Below, one piece after another: positions 10,408-19,232 of a stretch of DNA of 64,000 nt. This DNA is from Indolivaga macrotermitis (GTDB lineage: Bacteria; Bacteroidota; Bacteroidia; Bacteroidales; Dysgonomonadaceae). Positions within the stretch are counted from its first letter, which is position 1; each line of letters begins with the position of its first letter. Position numbers and translations under genes: made by a program. The DNA lies in assembly GCF_900128985.1 (NCBI RefSeq), contig NZ_FQUC01000004.1:62001-126000 (forward strand), read 5' to 3'. The notes beneath the pieces were generated by a model. The model worked only from the letters and a program-made list of their open reading frames with translations. It was not told the origin of the DNA and searched no databases.

Positions 10408-12126
10408 ATGAAAGCATTAAAAGCAATAAAAGCGATCTTCGCCTTAGTAGCCCTTATAGCTACTATGACGGCCTGCGACAAAGACGGAGATACTATTTAC
10501 CTGACCGGAAACGAAAGTGGCGTACTGGTCGCTATAGAAGACGAGGCTGTTCTTACACAAGCTGCTTCCAAGCAATTAGCGTTGTCGCTCGTATGGAGCA
10601 ATAGTACATTGTCTCTTACCAACCCTAACATGGATGTTCCTAATATCCTTACTACATATATTCAGGCTTCTACTTCAAGCAATTTTTCGTCTAATATTGT
10701 AGAGTCTCTTGAAGCAAATACTTCTAAAGCATATACCGGAGCCGAACTGAACACCGTTGCTAAGAATCTTTCGCTGGAAGCAGATGTGGCTACAACTGTC
10801 TATTTCAGATTGAAAGGAAGTGTCGGCAGCAACATGGATCCTGTATACAGTAACATTGTAGAGGTAAAGATTACTCCTTACACTATTGATATGACAATAG
10901 GATATGTGCTTGACAGTAAAATGGAAGAAACTGCATCAACATTATACTCGCCTACAGCAAACGGTGTTTATACCGGATTTATGGGCGCTACCGCATGGTA
11001 TAACTTCTTCCTGAGAGAAGGAGACGGTACTACATGGGGTAACGATGGAGTAGAAGGCACTGCCTTCCTGATGTCTTCGGAAGAAGATGCGAACAAACGC
11101 TGGAACTTCTGGTTCCCCGGATTTGGCGGATGTTATTATGTAGAAGTAAATACACCTAAAAAAGTTTGGTCTGCCCTGTATATTCCAACATTGACTGTCA
11201 GCGGTGATGTAAATGCCGAAATGGTATTTGACCGTCCGAATGTGAAATGGACAACCACATTTACTGCAACTTCGGCTAAAACCCTGACTATAAAACTGAA
11301 CGGAACTGGTAAACAATATGACTACTCGACCGGAACAGAAGATGCTTTGGCGATAGATACTCCGGTAGCATTTACCCAAAGCGGAACTACTTTGAGCATG
11401 GCTTCTCAGGCAGGAGAGATTTCGGTTAGCGTTCCGGCAGCCGGAGAATATACTCTGACTGTAGATCTCAGCAATCCGCAAGCATGGACATGCGAGGCTG
11501 TAAGCGGATCGACCGGCCCTATCGAGATCAGCCAGTATCTGTACGTTTCGGGAGCCGATGATGGTATCAATGGTGGAAGCTGGACATTCGAAAACTTCCT
11601 GACCCTATATAACGAAGATGAGCTTGCCTATGCAGGTGTAGTTAACATCAATTCGCTTTGGGGATATGCTTTCTATACCGAAAAAGACAACTGGAGCAGC
11701 GCTTACAAACTAGCTTCGGGCGATGCTTTCTCCGGTACTATATCTGCCGAGAGCGAAACCAATATACCTGCTCCTACCGCCGGATTATATCTTATCGATG
11801 CTTCGATGAAAGGGTTTACTTATAACCTTTCGGCCGTAGGTAATACAATCTATGTATCGGGTTTGAATGACACCTGGGATTTTGGAACAACACTTGCCGC
11901 AAGTGCCAATACAGGCGAATACAGGGGTACTATCAACATTACCAAAGCTTCTACATATGGATTCCAAATACATACCGATATCTCGTGGAACCATTATTTC
12001 GGAGGTTCGGGAGGAAATCTCTATTATAAGAGCAAGAATAATATTACCGATGATGCCACACTGGCTGCCGGAACGTATGTACTGACTGTGAATCTGGTAA
12101 ACGGCACATACAGCATCACTAAATAA
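10408..12126 (+). CDS. SusE/SusF-like surface glycan-binding lipoprotein
   Basis: Protein of 572 aa with a lipoprotein signal (lipobox TMTAC, Cys24, then DKDGD). The body is beta-rich and divided into several Ig-like or starch-binding-like modules. An N-terminal SusE-like domain is recognisable from LTQAASKQLALSLVWS and IVEVKITPY, and the C-terminal repeats contain YVSGADDGIN and IYVSGLNDTW. Position directly after susD is the usual SusE/SGBP location. It probably holds polymer on the cell surface and has no catalytic signature. In the B. thetaiotaomicron galactan locus the equivalent position is also a surface glycan-binding protein. Confidence 0.8.
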   Translation: MKALKAIKAIFALVALIATMTACDKDGDTIYLTGNESGVLVAIEDEAVLTQAASKQLALSLVWSNSTLSLTNPNMDVPNILTTYIQASTSSNFSSNIVESLEANTSKAYTGAELNTVAKNLSLEADVATTVYFRLKGSVGSNMDPVYSNIVEVKITPYTIDMTIGYVLDSKMEETASTLYSPTANGVYTGFMGATAWYNFFLREGDGTTWGNDGVEGTAFLMSSEEDANKRWNFWFPGFGGCYYVEVNTPKKVWSALYIPTLTVSGDVNAEMVFDRPNVKWTTTFTATSAKTLTIKLNGTGKQYDYSTGTEDALAIDTPVAFTQSGTTLSMASQAGEISVSVPAAGEYTLTVDLSNPQAWTCEAVSGSTGPIEISQYLYVSGADDGINGGSWTFENFLTLYNEDELAYAGVVNINSLWGYAFYTEKDNWSSAYKLASGDAFSGTISAESETNIPAPTAGLYLIDASMKGFTYNLSAVGNTIYVSGLNDTWDFGTTLAASANTGEYRGTINITKASTYGFQIHTDISWNHYFGGSGGNLYYKSKNNITDDATLAAGTYVLTVNLVNGTYSITK

Positions 12127-12153
12127 TCTTGTTAAACCTAACATTCAGATAAA

Positions 12154-13194
12154 ATGAAAAATCTAAAATATATACTTATAGCTGTAGCCTCGGTATTCTT
12201 TACTTTTGCGGCATGCAGTGACGACGATAATAACAAGGGAGGTGTAGAACCGCCCGTATACGATATGACCGGTTTTGCCAAAGGAGCCGATGTTAGCTGG
12301 CTGACAGAAATGGAAAAATCGGGGGCTAAATTTTACAATACACTCGGGAGGGAAACCGAGTGTATGTCCCTCTTACGCGATTTGGGAATGAACTCGATAC
12401 GCCTTCGTGTATGGGTCAATCCTACCGACGGATGGTGTAATAAGAGTGATATGCTTGTAAAGGCATGGCGTGCCAACGCTTTAGGCATGCGTCTGTTGAT
12501 AGATTTCCATTACAGTGACACTTGGGCCGATCCGGGTAAACAAACCAAACCGGTCGCATGGCAGAGCCTATCGTATGACGAATTGAAAGCCGCTGTTGCA
12601 GAACATACAACCGATGTATTGACTGCCTTGAAGGAACTGAATATTACTCCTGAATGGGTACAGGTCGGTAACGAAACCGGAGACGGAATGTTATGGGAAG
12701 ACGGACGTGCATCGACCAATATGGCTCAATATGCTGAATTAAACAATGCAGGCTATGATGCGGTAAAAGCAGTTTTTCCCGATGCTAAAGTAATCGTTCA
12801 TTTACAAAGCGGCGACGATAACGAAATGTTCCGCTGGATGTTTGACGGACTGAAAGATAATGGTGGGAAATGGGATGTAATAGGTATGTCTCTTTATCCC
12901 GAACCGGATACATGGGAAGCTATGAATACCGCCTGCCTGAATAATATGGCCGATATGATCAGCCGCTATGATACTGAAGTAATGCTTTGCGAAGTAGGTA
13001 TGTCATGGGATAGCCCCGAGGAATCGCGCGATTTCCTTACAGATCTGATAACCAAATGTAAGGCTATCGCTAATGACAAATGTTTAGGTATTTTCTATTG
13101 GGAGCCCCAAGCTTATAACGGATGGAACGATTATACTTTAGGAGCTTTTGACAACTCCGGTAAGCCAACTGTAGCCTTAGACGCATTCAAATAA
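12154..13194 (+). CDS. GH53 endo-beta-1,4-galactanase, lipoprotein
   Basis: Cleaves internal beta-1,4-galactosyl bonds of pectic (arabino)galactan, likely on the cell surface. Protein of 346 aa with a lipobox (FTFAAC, Cys20, then SDDDNN). GH53 features are strong: GADVSWLTEMEKSG near the barrel start, RLRVWVNPTDGW, LIDFHYSDTWADPGKQ, the acid/base Glu174 in QVGNETGDGMLW and the nucleophile Glu280 in MLCEVGMSW. Length is typical for a single-domain GH53. It lies 27 bases after the SusE-like gene and 29 bases before the GH2 gene. This enzyme is the main reason for calling the locus a galactan system. Confidence 0.93.
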   Translation: MKNLKYILIAVASVFFTFAACSDDDNNKGGVEPPVYDMTGFAKGADVSWLTEMEKSGAKFYNTLGRETECMSLLRDLGMNSIRLRVWVNPTDGWCNKSDMLVKAWRANALGMRLLIDFHYSDTWADPGKQTKPVAWQSLSYDELKAAVAEHTTDVLTALKELNITPEWVQVGNETGDGMLWEDGRASTNMAQYAELNNAGYDAVKAVFPDAKVIVHLQSGDDNEMFRWMFDGLKDNGGKWDVIGMSLYPEPDTWEAMNTACLNNMADMISRYDTEVMLCEVGMSWDSPEESRDFLTDLITKCKAIANDKCLGIFYWEPQAYNGWNDYTLGAFDNSGKPTVALDAFK

Positions 13195-13223
13195 AAATAA
13201 CAGACAAACAACATACTATCGTT

Positions 13224-15677
13224 ATGATTAAATATTTTGCAACTATCTGTCTGATCTTTTCTATTTGCACGAATATACATTCACAGACGGTCAGAAACGA
13301 ATTTCTGCTCGAAAAAGGATGGAAATTCAGTAAAGGAGATTTTCAGGACGCTAACCAGATCAATTTCAATGATAATAATTGGGAGACCGTAGCCGTTCCT
13401 CACGATTGGGCTATTTACGGGCCTTTCGACCGCAAGCATGACTTGCAGGAAGTAGCCGTTACCCAAAATAACGAAAAGGTAGCGAGTGTCAAAACAGGGC
13501 GTACCGGAGGGTTACCATATGTCGGTATAGGCTGGTACAGGCGTTCTTTCGATGTAGATAACTACCGTAAGGGAGACAACCGTGTTACCCTTATCTTTGA
13601 CGGTGCAATGAGCGAAGCCCGGGTATATGTAAACGGAAAAGAAGCTATCTTCTGGCCTTTCGGTTACAACACATTCAACTGCGATGTTACCGACCTTCTG
13701 AACAGTGATGGCAAGAATAATATAGTTGCCGTACGTCTGGAGAATAAGCCTCAGTCGTCGCGCTGGTATCCCGGTGCAGGTCTTTACCGTAATGTACATG
13801 TTGTAGTTACAAATAATGTACATGTACCGGTAAAAGGAACATACATTACTACTCCTTTTGTATCGAAAGAGTATGCTTCGGTAAAACTGAAAACAGAAAT
13901 ATTGAACAGCGACAATCAGGATATACGCATCCTGACCGAGATCAAAGACGCTTCGGGAAAAGTAGTGTCAACGAAAGACAATACACTGAAAATAAATCAT
14001 GGTAAACCTTTCGAGCAGAACTTCATTGTGGATAATCCACAACTGTGGTCGCCCGAAAATCCTTACCTGTATCATGCAGTGTCTAAAGTATATGTAAAAG
14101 ATCAGCAGGTAGACGAATATTCGACCCGCTTTGGTATCCGTGATATCAAAGTAATTGCCGATAAAGGATTCTTCCTCAATGGCGAACGTCGTAAATTCCA
14201 AGGGGTATGTAACCACCACGATTTGGGACCTTTGGGTGCTGCTATCAACGTGGCTGCATTGCGTCGTCAGTTAACTATGTTGAAAGATATGGGTTGTGAT
14301 GCCATCCGTACCGCACACAATATGCCAGCTCCTGAGTTGGTTGAGCTTTGCGACGAAATGGGATTCATGATGATGGTAGAACCTTTCGATGAGTGGGATA
14401 TTGCCAAATGTCTGAACGGTTATCATCGGTTCTTTAACGAGTGGGCTGAGAAAGATATGGTGAATATGCTCCGTAATTTCCGCAACAATGCCAGCGTAGT
14501 GATGTGGAGCATCGGTAACGAGGTTCCTACACAGTGCAGCCCGAAAGGATATCAGGTAGCATCATTCTTACAGGATATATGCCACCGCGAAGACCCTACA
14601 CGCCCCGTTACATGCGGAATGGATCAGGTGACATGTGTGTTGAATAATGGATTCGCAGCTATGCTCGACGTTCCCGGATTCAACTACCGTGCTCATCGGT
14701 ATGAAGAAGCTTACGAAAAACTACCTCAAAATATAGTTCTGGGTGCCGAAACTTCATCTACTGTTAGCTCACGCGGAGTTTATAAATTCCCTGTTGAAAA
14801 GAGAGCAGATGCGTTATATGACGATCATCAGTCGTCGTCTTACGATCTTGAGTATTGCTCCTGGTCAAATGTACCTGATGATGACCTAGCATTGGCTGAC
14901 GATCACGAATGGACTATGGGACAGTTTGTATGGACAGGCTTTGACTATCTGGGCGAACCTTCGCCTTACGATACTGATGCATGGCCTAACCACAGTTCAT
15001 TGTTCGGTATTATCGATCTGGCAAGCATACCCAAAGACCGTTATTACTTGTACCGCAGTATCTGGAATAAGAATGAAAATACACTTCACATACTTCCTCA
15101 CTGGAACTGGAAAGGTCGCGAAGGACAGGTAACGCCTGTATTCGCTTATACCAATTATCCGAGTGCCGAACTATTCGTGAATGGTAAAAGCTACGGAAAA
15201 CAAAGCAAGAATAACTCTACTGTACAGAACCGCTACCGCCTGATGTGGATGGATGTTGTCTACGAACCGGGCGAAGTGAAAGTTGTAGCTTATGATGCTA
15301 ACGGAAAGGTAGCCGAAGAAAAAACCGTACGTACAGCAGGCGCTCCTCACCATATGGAACTGATTGCTGACAGAACTCAGTTATCGGCTGATGGTAAAGA
15401 CCTTGCATATATCACCGTACGCGTGGTAGATAAAGACGGGAACCTTTGTCCGGATGCCTCTACAATGGTTAACTTCTCGGTAAAAGGTGCCGGTAAATAT
15501 CGTGCCGCAGCAAATGGTGATCCTACAAGTCTAGACCTTTTTCACTTACCGCAGATGCCTGCATTCAGCGGACAGTTGACAGCTATTGTCCAGACAGGCG
15601 AATCAGCAGGAACTATAACATTCGAGGCTAAAGCTAAAGGATTGAAAACATCCACTATTACTCTTGATGTCAAATAA
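13224..15677 (+). CDS. GH2 beta-galactosidase, secreted
   Basis: Releases galactose from galacto-oligosaccharides, probably in the periplasm. Protein of 817 aa with signal peptide MIKYFATICLIFSICTNIHS. GH2 architecture: sugar-binding sandwich domain (VPHDWAIYGPF, GIGWYRRSF, RVYVNGKEA), Ig-like domain, TIM barrel with GVCNHHDLGPLG, the acid/base Glu433 in MWSIGNEVP and likely nucleophile Glu509 in VLGAETSS, then C-terminal domains with AYTNYPSAELFVNGKSYG and a bacterial Ig-like end. Specificity for galactose rather than glucuronate or mannose is inferred from the neighbouring GH53 and the family subtype. Confidence 0.9.
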   Translation: MIKYFATICLIFSICTNIHSQTVRNEFLLEKGWKFSKGDFQDANQINFNDNNWETVAVPHDWAIYGPFDRKHDLQEVAVTQNNEKVASVKTGRTGGLPYVGIGWYRRSFDVDNYRKGDNRVTLIFDGAMSEARVYVNGKEAIFWPFGYNTFNCDVTDLLNSDGKNNIVAVRLENKPQSSRWYPGAGLYRNVHVVVTNNVHVPVKGTYITTPFVSKEYASVKLKTEILNSDNQDIRILTEIKDASGKVVSTKDNTLKINHGKPFEQNFIVDNPQLWSPENPYLYHAVSKVYVKDQQVDEYSTRFGIRDIKVIADKGFFLNGERRKFQGVCNHHDLGPLGAAINVAALRRQLTMLKDMGCDAIRTAHNMPAPELVELCDEMGFMMMVEPFDEWDIAKCLNGYHRFFNEWAEKDMVNMLRNFRNNASVVMWSIGNEVPTQCSPKGYQVASFLQDICHREDPTRPVTCGMDQVTCVLNNGFAAMLDVPGFNYRAHRYEEAYEKLPQNIVLGAETSSTVSSRGVYKFPVEKRADALYDDHQSSSYDLEYCSWSNVPDDDLALADDHEWTMGQFVWTGFDYLGEPSPYDTDAWPNHSSLFGIIDLASIPKDRYYLYRSIWNKNENTLHILPHWNWKGREGQVTPVFAYTNYPSAELFVNGKSYGKQSKNNSTVQNRYRLMWMDVVYEPGEVKVVAYDANGKVAEEKTVRTAGAPHHMELIADRTQLSADGKDLAYITVRVVDKDGNLCPDASTMVNFSVKGAGKYRAAANGDPTSLDLFHLPQMPAFSGQLTAIVQTGESAGTITFEAKAKGLKTSTITLDVK

Positions 15678-15717
15678 ACTGTGTTTTACTAGATAGCAAT
15701 TAATGAGAATTATTTCG

Positions 15718-15747
15718 AAGGGGTACAGGCATTCGCTTGTATCCCTT
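15718..15747 (+). terminator. Likely terminator of the galactan operon
   Basis: A 13-bp stem with two G-U pairs (AAGGGGTACAGGC / GCTTGTATCCCTT) and a 4-base loop, followed by a T-rich stretch, 40 bases after the GH2 stop. Confidence 0.7.
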
Positions 15748-15806
15748 TATCCTTTTGATTATTGAGCATTTTTTACGTATCATTGTCTACTCAAACTCTG
15801 TTGAAT

Positions 15807-16433
15807 ATGGATATCGAAAAACAAATACTTACTATAGCCTCCCGTATCAGGGCATTGTCTCAAACCGGACTGGTATATGCAACTGATGAATATAATACTG
15901 AACGGTATGAAGAATTGCTGAATCTCAGTAACCGGATTACCGCCTTAGTTACAGATAACGATATCTCGTCCATAGAAAGCTGCTATCGGATAGAAACTGA
16001 TTACGTTACCCCTAAAGTCGATATACGGGCGGTTGTTTTTAATGACCAAAATGAGATTCTTCTGGTACAGGAAAGAGCCGATGGAGGTTGGGCTATACCC
16101 GGAGGTTGGGCAGATGTAGGTTACTCGCCTACCGAAATAGCAGTAAAAGAGGTGAAAGAAGAAACAGGGCTCGACGTTCACCCGATACGTGTAGTTGCCA
16201 TACACGATAAGCGTTGCCAACCCCACCCTCCTGCGCCGCATTATGCATATAAGATATTTATACTGTGTGAACTTTTAGGTGGAGAATTTGCTCCTGCATT
16301 CGATATTCTGGATAAAGGATTCTTCAAACAGAACGAGATTCCTCCTCTATCAGAAGAACGCACTGTACAAAGCCAAATCGACCTGATGTATGAATTCAAG
16401 AATAATCCGGATAAGCAAGCCGTAATTGATTAA
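15807..16433 (+). CDS. Nudix hydrolase with N-terminal helical domain
   Basis: Hydrolyses a nucleoside diphosphate linked to another group, in the cytoplasm; ADP-ribose is a frequent substrate of this architecture. Protein of 208 aa. An N-terminal helical region (about 1-65) of the Nudix_N type precedes the Nudix fold, whose box reads GWADVGYSPTEIAVKEVKEE followed by TGL and has all catalytic glutamates. ATG 15807 (MDIEKQ) was preferred over an in-frame upstream start at 15762 because the family begins there. It follows the galactan operon terminator, so it is probably separate from it. Substrate is not known. Confidence 0.85.
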   Translation: MDIEKQILTIASRIRALSQTGLVYATDEYNTERYEELLNLSNRITALVTDNDISSIESCYRIETDYVTPKVDIRAVVFNDQNEILLVQERADGGWAIPGGWADVGYSPTEIAVKEVKEETGLDVHPIRVVAIHDKRCQPHPPAPHYAYKIFILCELLGGEFAPAFDILDKGFFKQNEIPPLSEERTVQSQIDLMYEFKNNPDKQAVID

Positions 16434-16460
16434 GCAAGCAGCTTGCGTGATATTTATTTT

Positions 16461-16490
16461 TTGTTAAAACCAAAACATTCCCTATATTTG
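16461..16490 (+). promoter_or_regulatory. Promoter of secreted-protein module 1
   Basis: TTG (16461-16463), 19 bases, then TATATTTG (16483-16490): a full match to the Bacteroidetes vegetative promoter. The same pattern begins the other four leader copies. Confidence 0.85.
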
Positions 16491-16518
16491 CTGTGTAAAC
16501 AACCCTTTACAAAAAGGA

Positions 16519-16665
<147 letters not shown>

Positions 16666-16856
16666 CTAAACAAAATTTTCTATTGTGTCAAAATAACGGG
16701 ACATTTTTTTATGTCTTCGTTCGTTTTGTCGTATATATCCATTTCCTAATTATAAGTTGGCTCGGTAAACTGTACCGGGTAGAGTCATTATTACTTTTTT
16801 GTTGTCGTTCGAAAACTACTCAGGGAAACAGTTTGCCGATGAGCCAGCTAAATATT

Positions 16857-16887
16857 GCAGCGAGGTGCAGTCTGTGCACTTTGCTGC
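16857..16887 (+). promoter_or_regulatory. Conserved 13-bp stem-loop, leader copy 1
   Basis: GCAGCGAGGTGCA pairs with TGCACTTTGCTGC across a GTCTG loop, all 13 positions paired including two G-U. The same 31-base hairpin, with compensating base changes, is present in all five leaders. Confidence 0.75.
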
Positions 16888-16973
16888 TTTATCATTCAAG
16901 AAGGAACAAACTTGTCAATAGTCTTTCAAATGCAAAGGCGCAAAGACACAAAGGTTTTATACAAAAAAATACT

Positions 16974-16998
16974 GTAGGGGTAAGATTCTGCTTTACTC
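16974..16998 (+). repeat. REP-like palindrome, degenerate (leader 1)
   Basis: GTAGGGGTAAGATTCTGCTTTACT-type sequence, a diverged form of the 25-base GTAGGGG...CTCTGCT...CCC element found in leaders 2 and 3 and inside the transposase gene at 34269. Confidence 0.65.
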
Positions 16999-17039
16999 GT
17001 TGTATTAAAAAACAATCACTCTTTATAAAAACAACAAAT

Positions 17040-17079
17040 AGGTCTGCGACCTTAAAAACAACAAAAGGGTCAGTGACCC
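17040..17079 (+). repeat. Two short GGTC-3-GACC hairpins before the first secreted gene
   Basis: AGGTC-TGC-GACCT (17040-17052) and GGGTC-AGT-GACCC (17067-17079). The first is the reverse complement of the hairpin core at 5711 and 10358. Both lie in the open leader frame 25-60 bases before the ATG. Confidence 0.55.
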
Positions 17080-17102
17080 AAACAACTCAAACAGAAATAA
17101 CA

Positions 17103-17684
17103 ATGAAAAAGAAGATGCTTTTACTGATGGGTATAATATCCTTCGGGATAAGTTATGCCCAAGTAGGAATAAACACACAAACACCTCATGCAAGTGCTGC
17201 ACTTGAGGTAGTAAGCCCCGGAAATAACAAAGGTGTACTTATCTCCCGTATGAATACAAACCAGAAACAGGCAATTACATCACCTGCAGAAGGTTTGATC
17301 GTTTACGATACAGACAAAAAATGCTTATCGCAAAATGTAGGAACCGAGCTATCTCCCATTTGGATATGCCTCACACAGAATCAAACCCGTTTTTTCTATA
17401 TGCCAGCTGTTGCTATTGATGCTTCAACCATAGTGACCGGACGAACTCTGGACCTTTACACAGAGTACAAAACTCAGTTTGGAAGTCCGGATGCTAAAAG
17501 TACAAGTGCGCCCGGTGGCATACCTTATTTTCCTTCTGCCAATGATTTATATTACTACATAACCTATTATGACCCGTCTGTCATAAAGATCAATACTGTA
17601 GACGATGATGGTAAGGTTAGTTATGATATATTAAAAGAGGCCGATTACCAATCATTTATGAATGTCGTATTTGTTGTAAAATAA
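17103..17684 (+). CDS. Secreted QVGINT-family protein (family A, copy 1)
   Basis: Protein of 193 aa, function unknown. Signal peptide MKKKMLLLMGIISFGISYA, then QVGINTQTPHASAALEV, a GVLISRMNTNQKQAI motif, GLIVYDTDKKCLSQN, FFYMPAVAID and a C-terminal FMNVVFVVK. The N-terminal motif recurs widely in Bacteroidetes surface and appendage-like proteins. Four close paralogues lie at 19233, 21048, 23188 and 61607, sharing the Cys in DxKC, the FYMPS block, the tyrosine-rich DLYYYITYYD and the same last residues. It starts module 1, arranged A-B-A with gaps of 7-11 bases. Location is probably the cell surface or periplasm. ATG 17103 is chosen because it opens the signal peptide, although the frame is open upstream. 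Confidence 0.85.
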   Translation: MKKKMLLLMGIISFGISYAQVGINTQTPHASAALEVVSPGNNKGVLISRMNTNQKQAITSPAEGLIVYDTDKKCLSQNVGTELSPIWICLTQNQTRFFYMPAVAIDASTIVTGRTLDLYTEYKTQFGSPDAKSTSAPGGIPYFPSANDLYYYITYYDPSVIKINTVDDDGKVSYDILKEADYQSFMNVVFVVK

Positions 17685-17691
17685 GCTTCTT

Positions 17692-19221
17692 ATGAAAAAT
17701 ATAATCGTATTGTTATTACTTGCCATACCAATAGTTGTACCCGCTCAAAAAAATACTAATGTATGGCATTTCGGAAACAAAGGAGGTATCAACTTTAACA
17801 CCATGCAATCTGTCACTTCCTCCAACCAAGGTGTAATAGATAATGTACCGATTCCGATTGTGGGTTTCTTCAACACCACAGAAGGATGTTTTACTTATTC
17901 GAATAAATCGACCGGAGAACTAATGATCTCTTCTGACGGAATGACCGTCTATAATAAGAATGGGACTGTAATGCCTAATGGCAGCGGCTTAAAAGGTGAT
18001 CCATCTTCGACAAGCTCCGGTGTCCTGATACCCTACCCCGGAGACAGAAGCTTATTTTATGTGATTTCGGTTGGAGCAACTTCTGCCGGAAATAAAACTC
18101 CCGGCTTATATTATTCTGTGATAGATATGACTTTGGATGGAGGGTTAGGAGGAATAGATCCCCTCAGGAAAAATGTTTCTCTTTCGTTCGGTACATCCGG
18201 ATATTCACATCCTTATGCCGGAGAAAATATTGGAGCTGTACAACACGCAAATGGTACAGACTATTGGCTGCTATCGCGTTTTAGGGATGTACTGCTGGTG
18301 TGGGAAGTTACGTCTACCGGAATATCCGAACCTACTGTGTACAAAGGTTTATATAATATCGGTACACATTATGCTCAGGGATTAGGCTATCTCAAATTTA
18401 ATATTGAAGGAACGAAATTTATCCATGTAGACCATAATTACCAGAATAACTCCGTTTCCAGACTAACTATTGGCGATTTTGACCGCTCCACCGGTATTAT
18501 CTCCAACCTTAAAGAGCGGAATAGCCCCGAATTATCAAATCCCTATGGTTTGGAATTTTCAGTTAGCGGAGAATATGTCTATTTTTCCTCTATAGAATCC
18601 TTATCATATAATGGACTGATTATGGCGAAAATGGAAGACATTGAGGATCTGTCTTTGACTGCATTTCCGGTGACAAGGCTCATGGCCGGACCTTCGTGTA
18701 TTCAAATGGGATCAGATGGTCGAATATACGGTATAGCTGCCGGAAGCAGGAACATTTATATTGTACTGGATCCTGATTCCGGTGATGGAAAAGTGGCTAC
18801 ACTTACCAATTATTTAATTAGTGGAACATCCGGATTGTACGGATTACCTGTATTTGCAATCTCTTTTTTCAATCTTGCGCCCGTAGAAAGTAAAGAAGTT
18901 ATCTGTGCCGGAATAAGTAATGCTTATAAAATAACGGTAAACCTGACAGGTACAGCCCGTTTATCTACACTCAAATGGGATTTCGGAGACGGAACCATTA
19001 TTACACAAAACTTGCCTGCAGGTAGTACCAGCGGTACATATAGTTATAATCACATCTATACCTCTCCGGGTACTTATACAGTAAGGGTTGTTCCGGGTAT
19101 AGATGATGGTGATGGAGTTGTATATGAAGATTCGGATAAAACAAGTGAAAAAAGTTTCGATATCCTTGATTGCAGTATTGTATCTAACCGAATGATAAGA
19201 CGAAATGTAAATCGCCAGTAA
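17692..19221 (+). CDS. Large secreted PKD-domain protein (family B, copy 1)
   Basis: Protein of 509 aa with signal peptide ending near VVPAQK. The body (about 25-385) reads like the beta-propeller part of Bacteroidetes surface proteins: VWHFGNKGGINFNT, FNTTEGCFTY, LMISSDGMTVYNKNG, MPNGSGLKGD and SSTSSGVLIPYPG. A PKD-like domain follows near 410-490 (LKWDFGDGTI and YNHIYTSPGTYTVRV). It ends SNRMIRRNV with no obvious type IX sorting domain. The paralogue at 21650 has the same length and the same position between two family A genes. Probably a cell-surface adhesin or structural protein; function unproven. Confidence 0.8.
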   Translation: MKNIIVLLLLAIPIVVPAQKNTNVWHFGNKGGINFNTMQSVTSSNQGVIDNVPIPIVGFFNTTEGCFTYSNKSTGELMISSDGMTVYNKNGTVMPNGSGLKGDPSSTSSGVLIPYPGDRSLFYVISVGATSAGNKTPGLYYSVIDMTLDGGLGGIDPLRKNVSLSFGTSGYSHPYAGENIGAVQHANGTDYWLLSRFRDVLLVWEVTSTGISEPTVYKGLYNIGTHYAQGLGYLKFNIEGTKFIHVDHNYQNNSVSRLTIGDFDRSTGIISNLKERNSPELSNPYGLEFSVSGEYVYFSSIESLSYNGLIMAKMEDIEDLSLTAFPVTRLMAGPSCIQMGSDGRIYGIAAGSRNIYIVLDPDSGDGKVATLTNYLISGTSGLYGLPVFAISFFNLAPVESKEVICAGISNAYKITVNLTGTARLSTLKWDFGDGTIITQNLPAGSTSGTYSYNHIYTSPGTYTVRVVPGIDDGDGVVYEDSDKTSEKSFDILDCSIVSNRMIRRNVNRQ

Positions 19222-19232
19222 AAACAATATCT

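Noticed and set aside
16683-17102. Stand-alone gene starting at TTG 16683 (and equivalents at 20063, 24068, 60495)
   Set aside because: There is no ATG and no ribosome-binding signal, and the frame is open further upstream through the GA tract. I describe it as an open leader frame and not as an independent gene.
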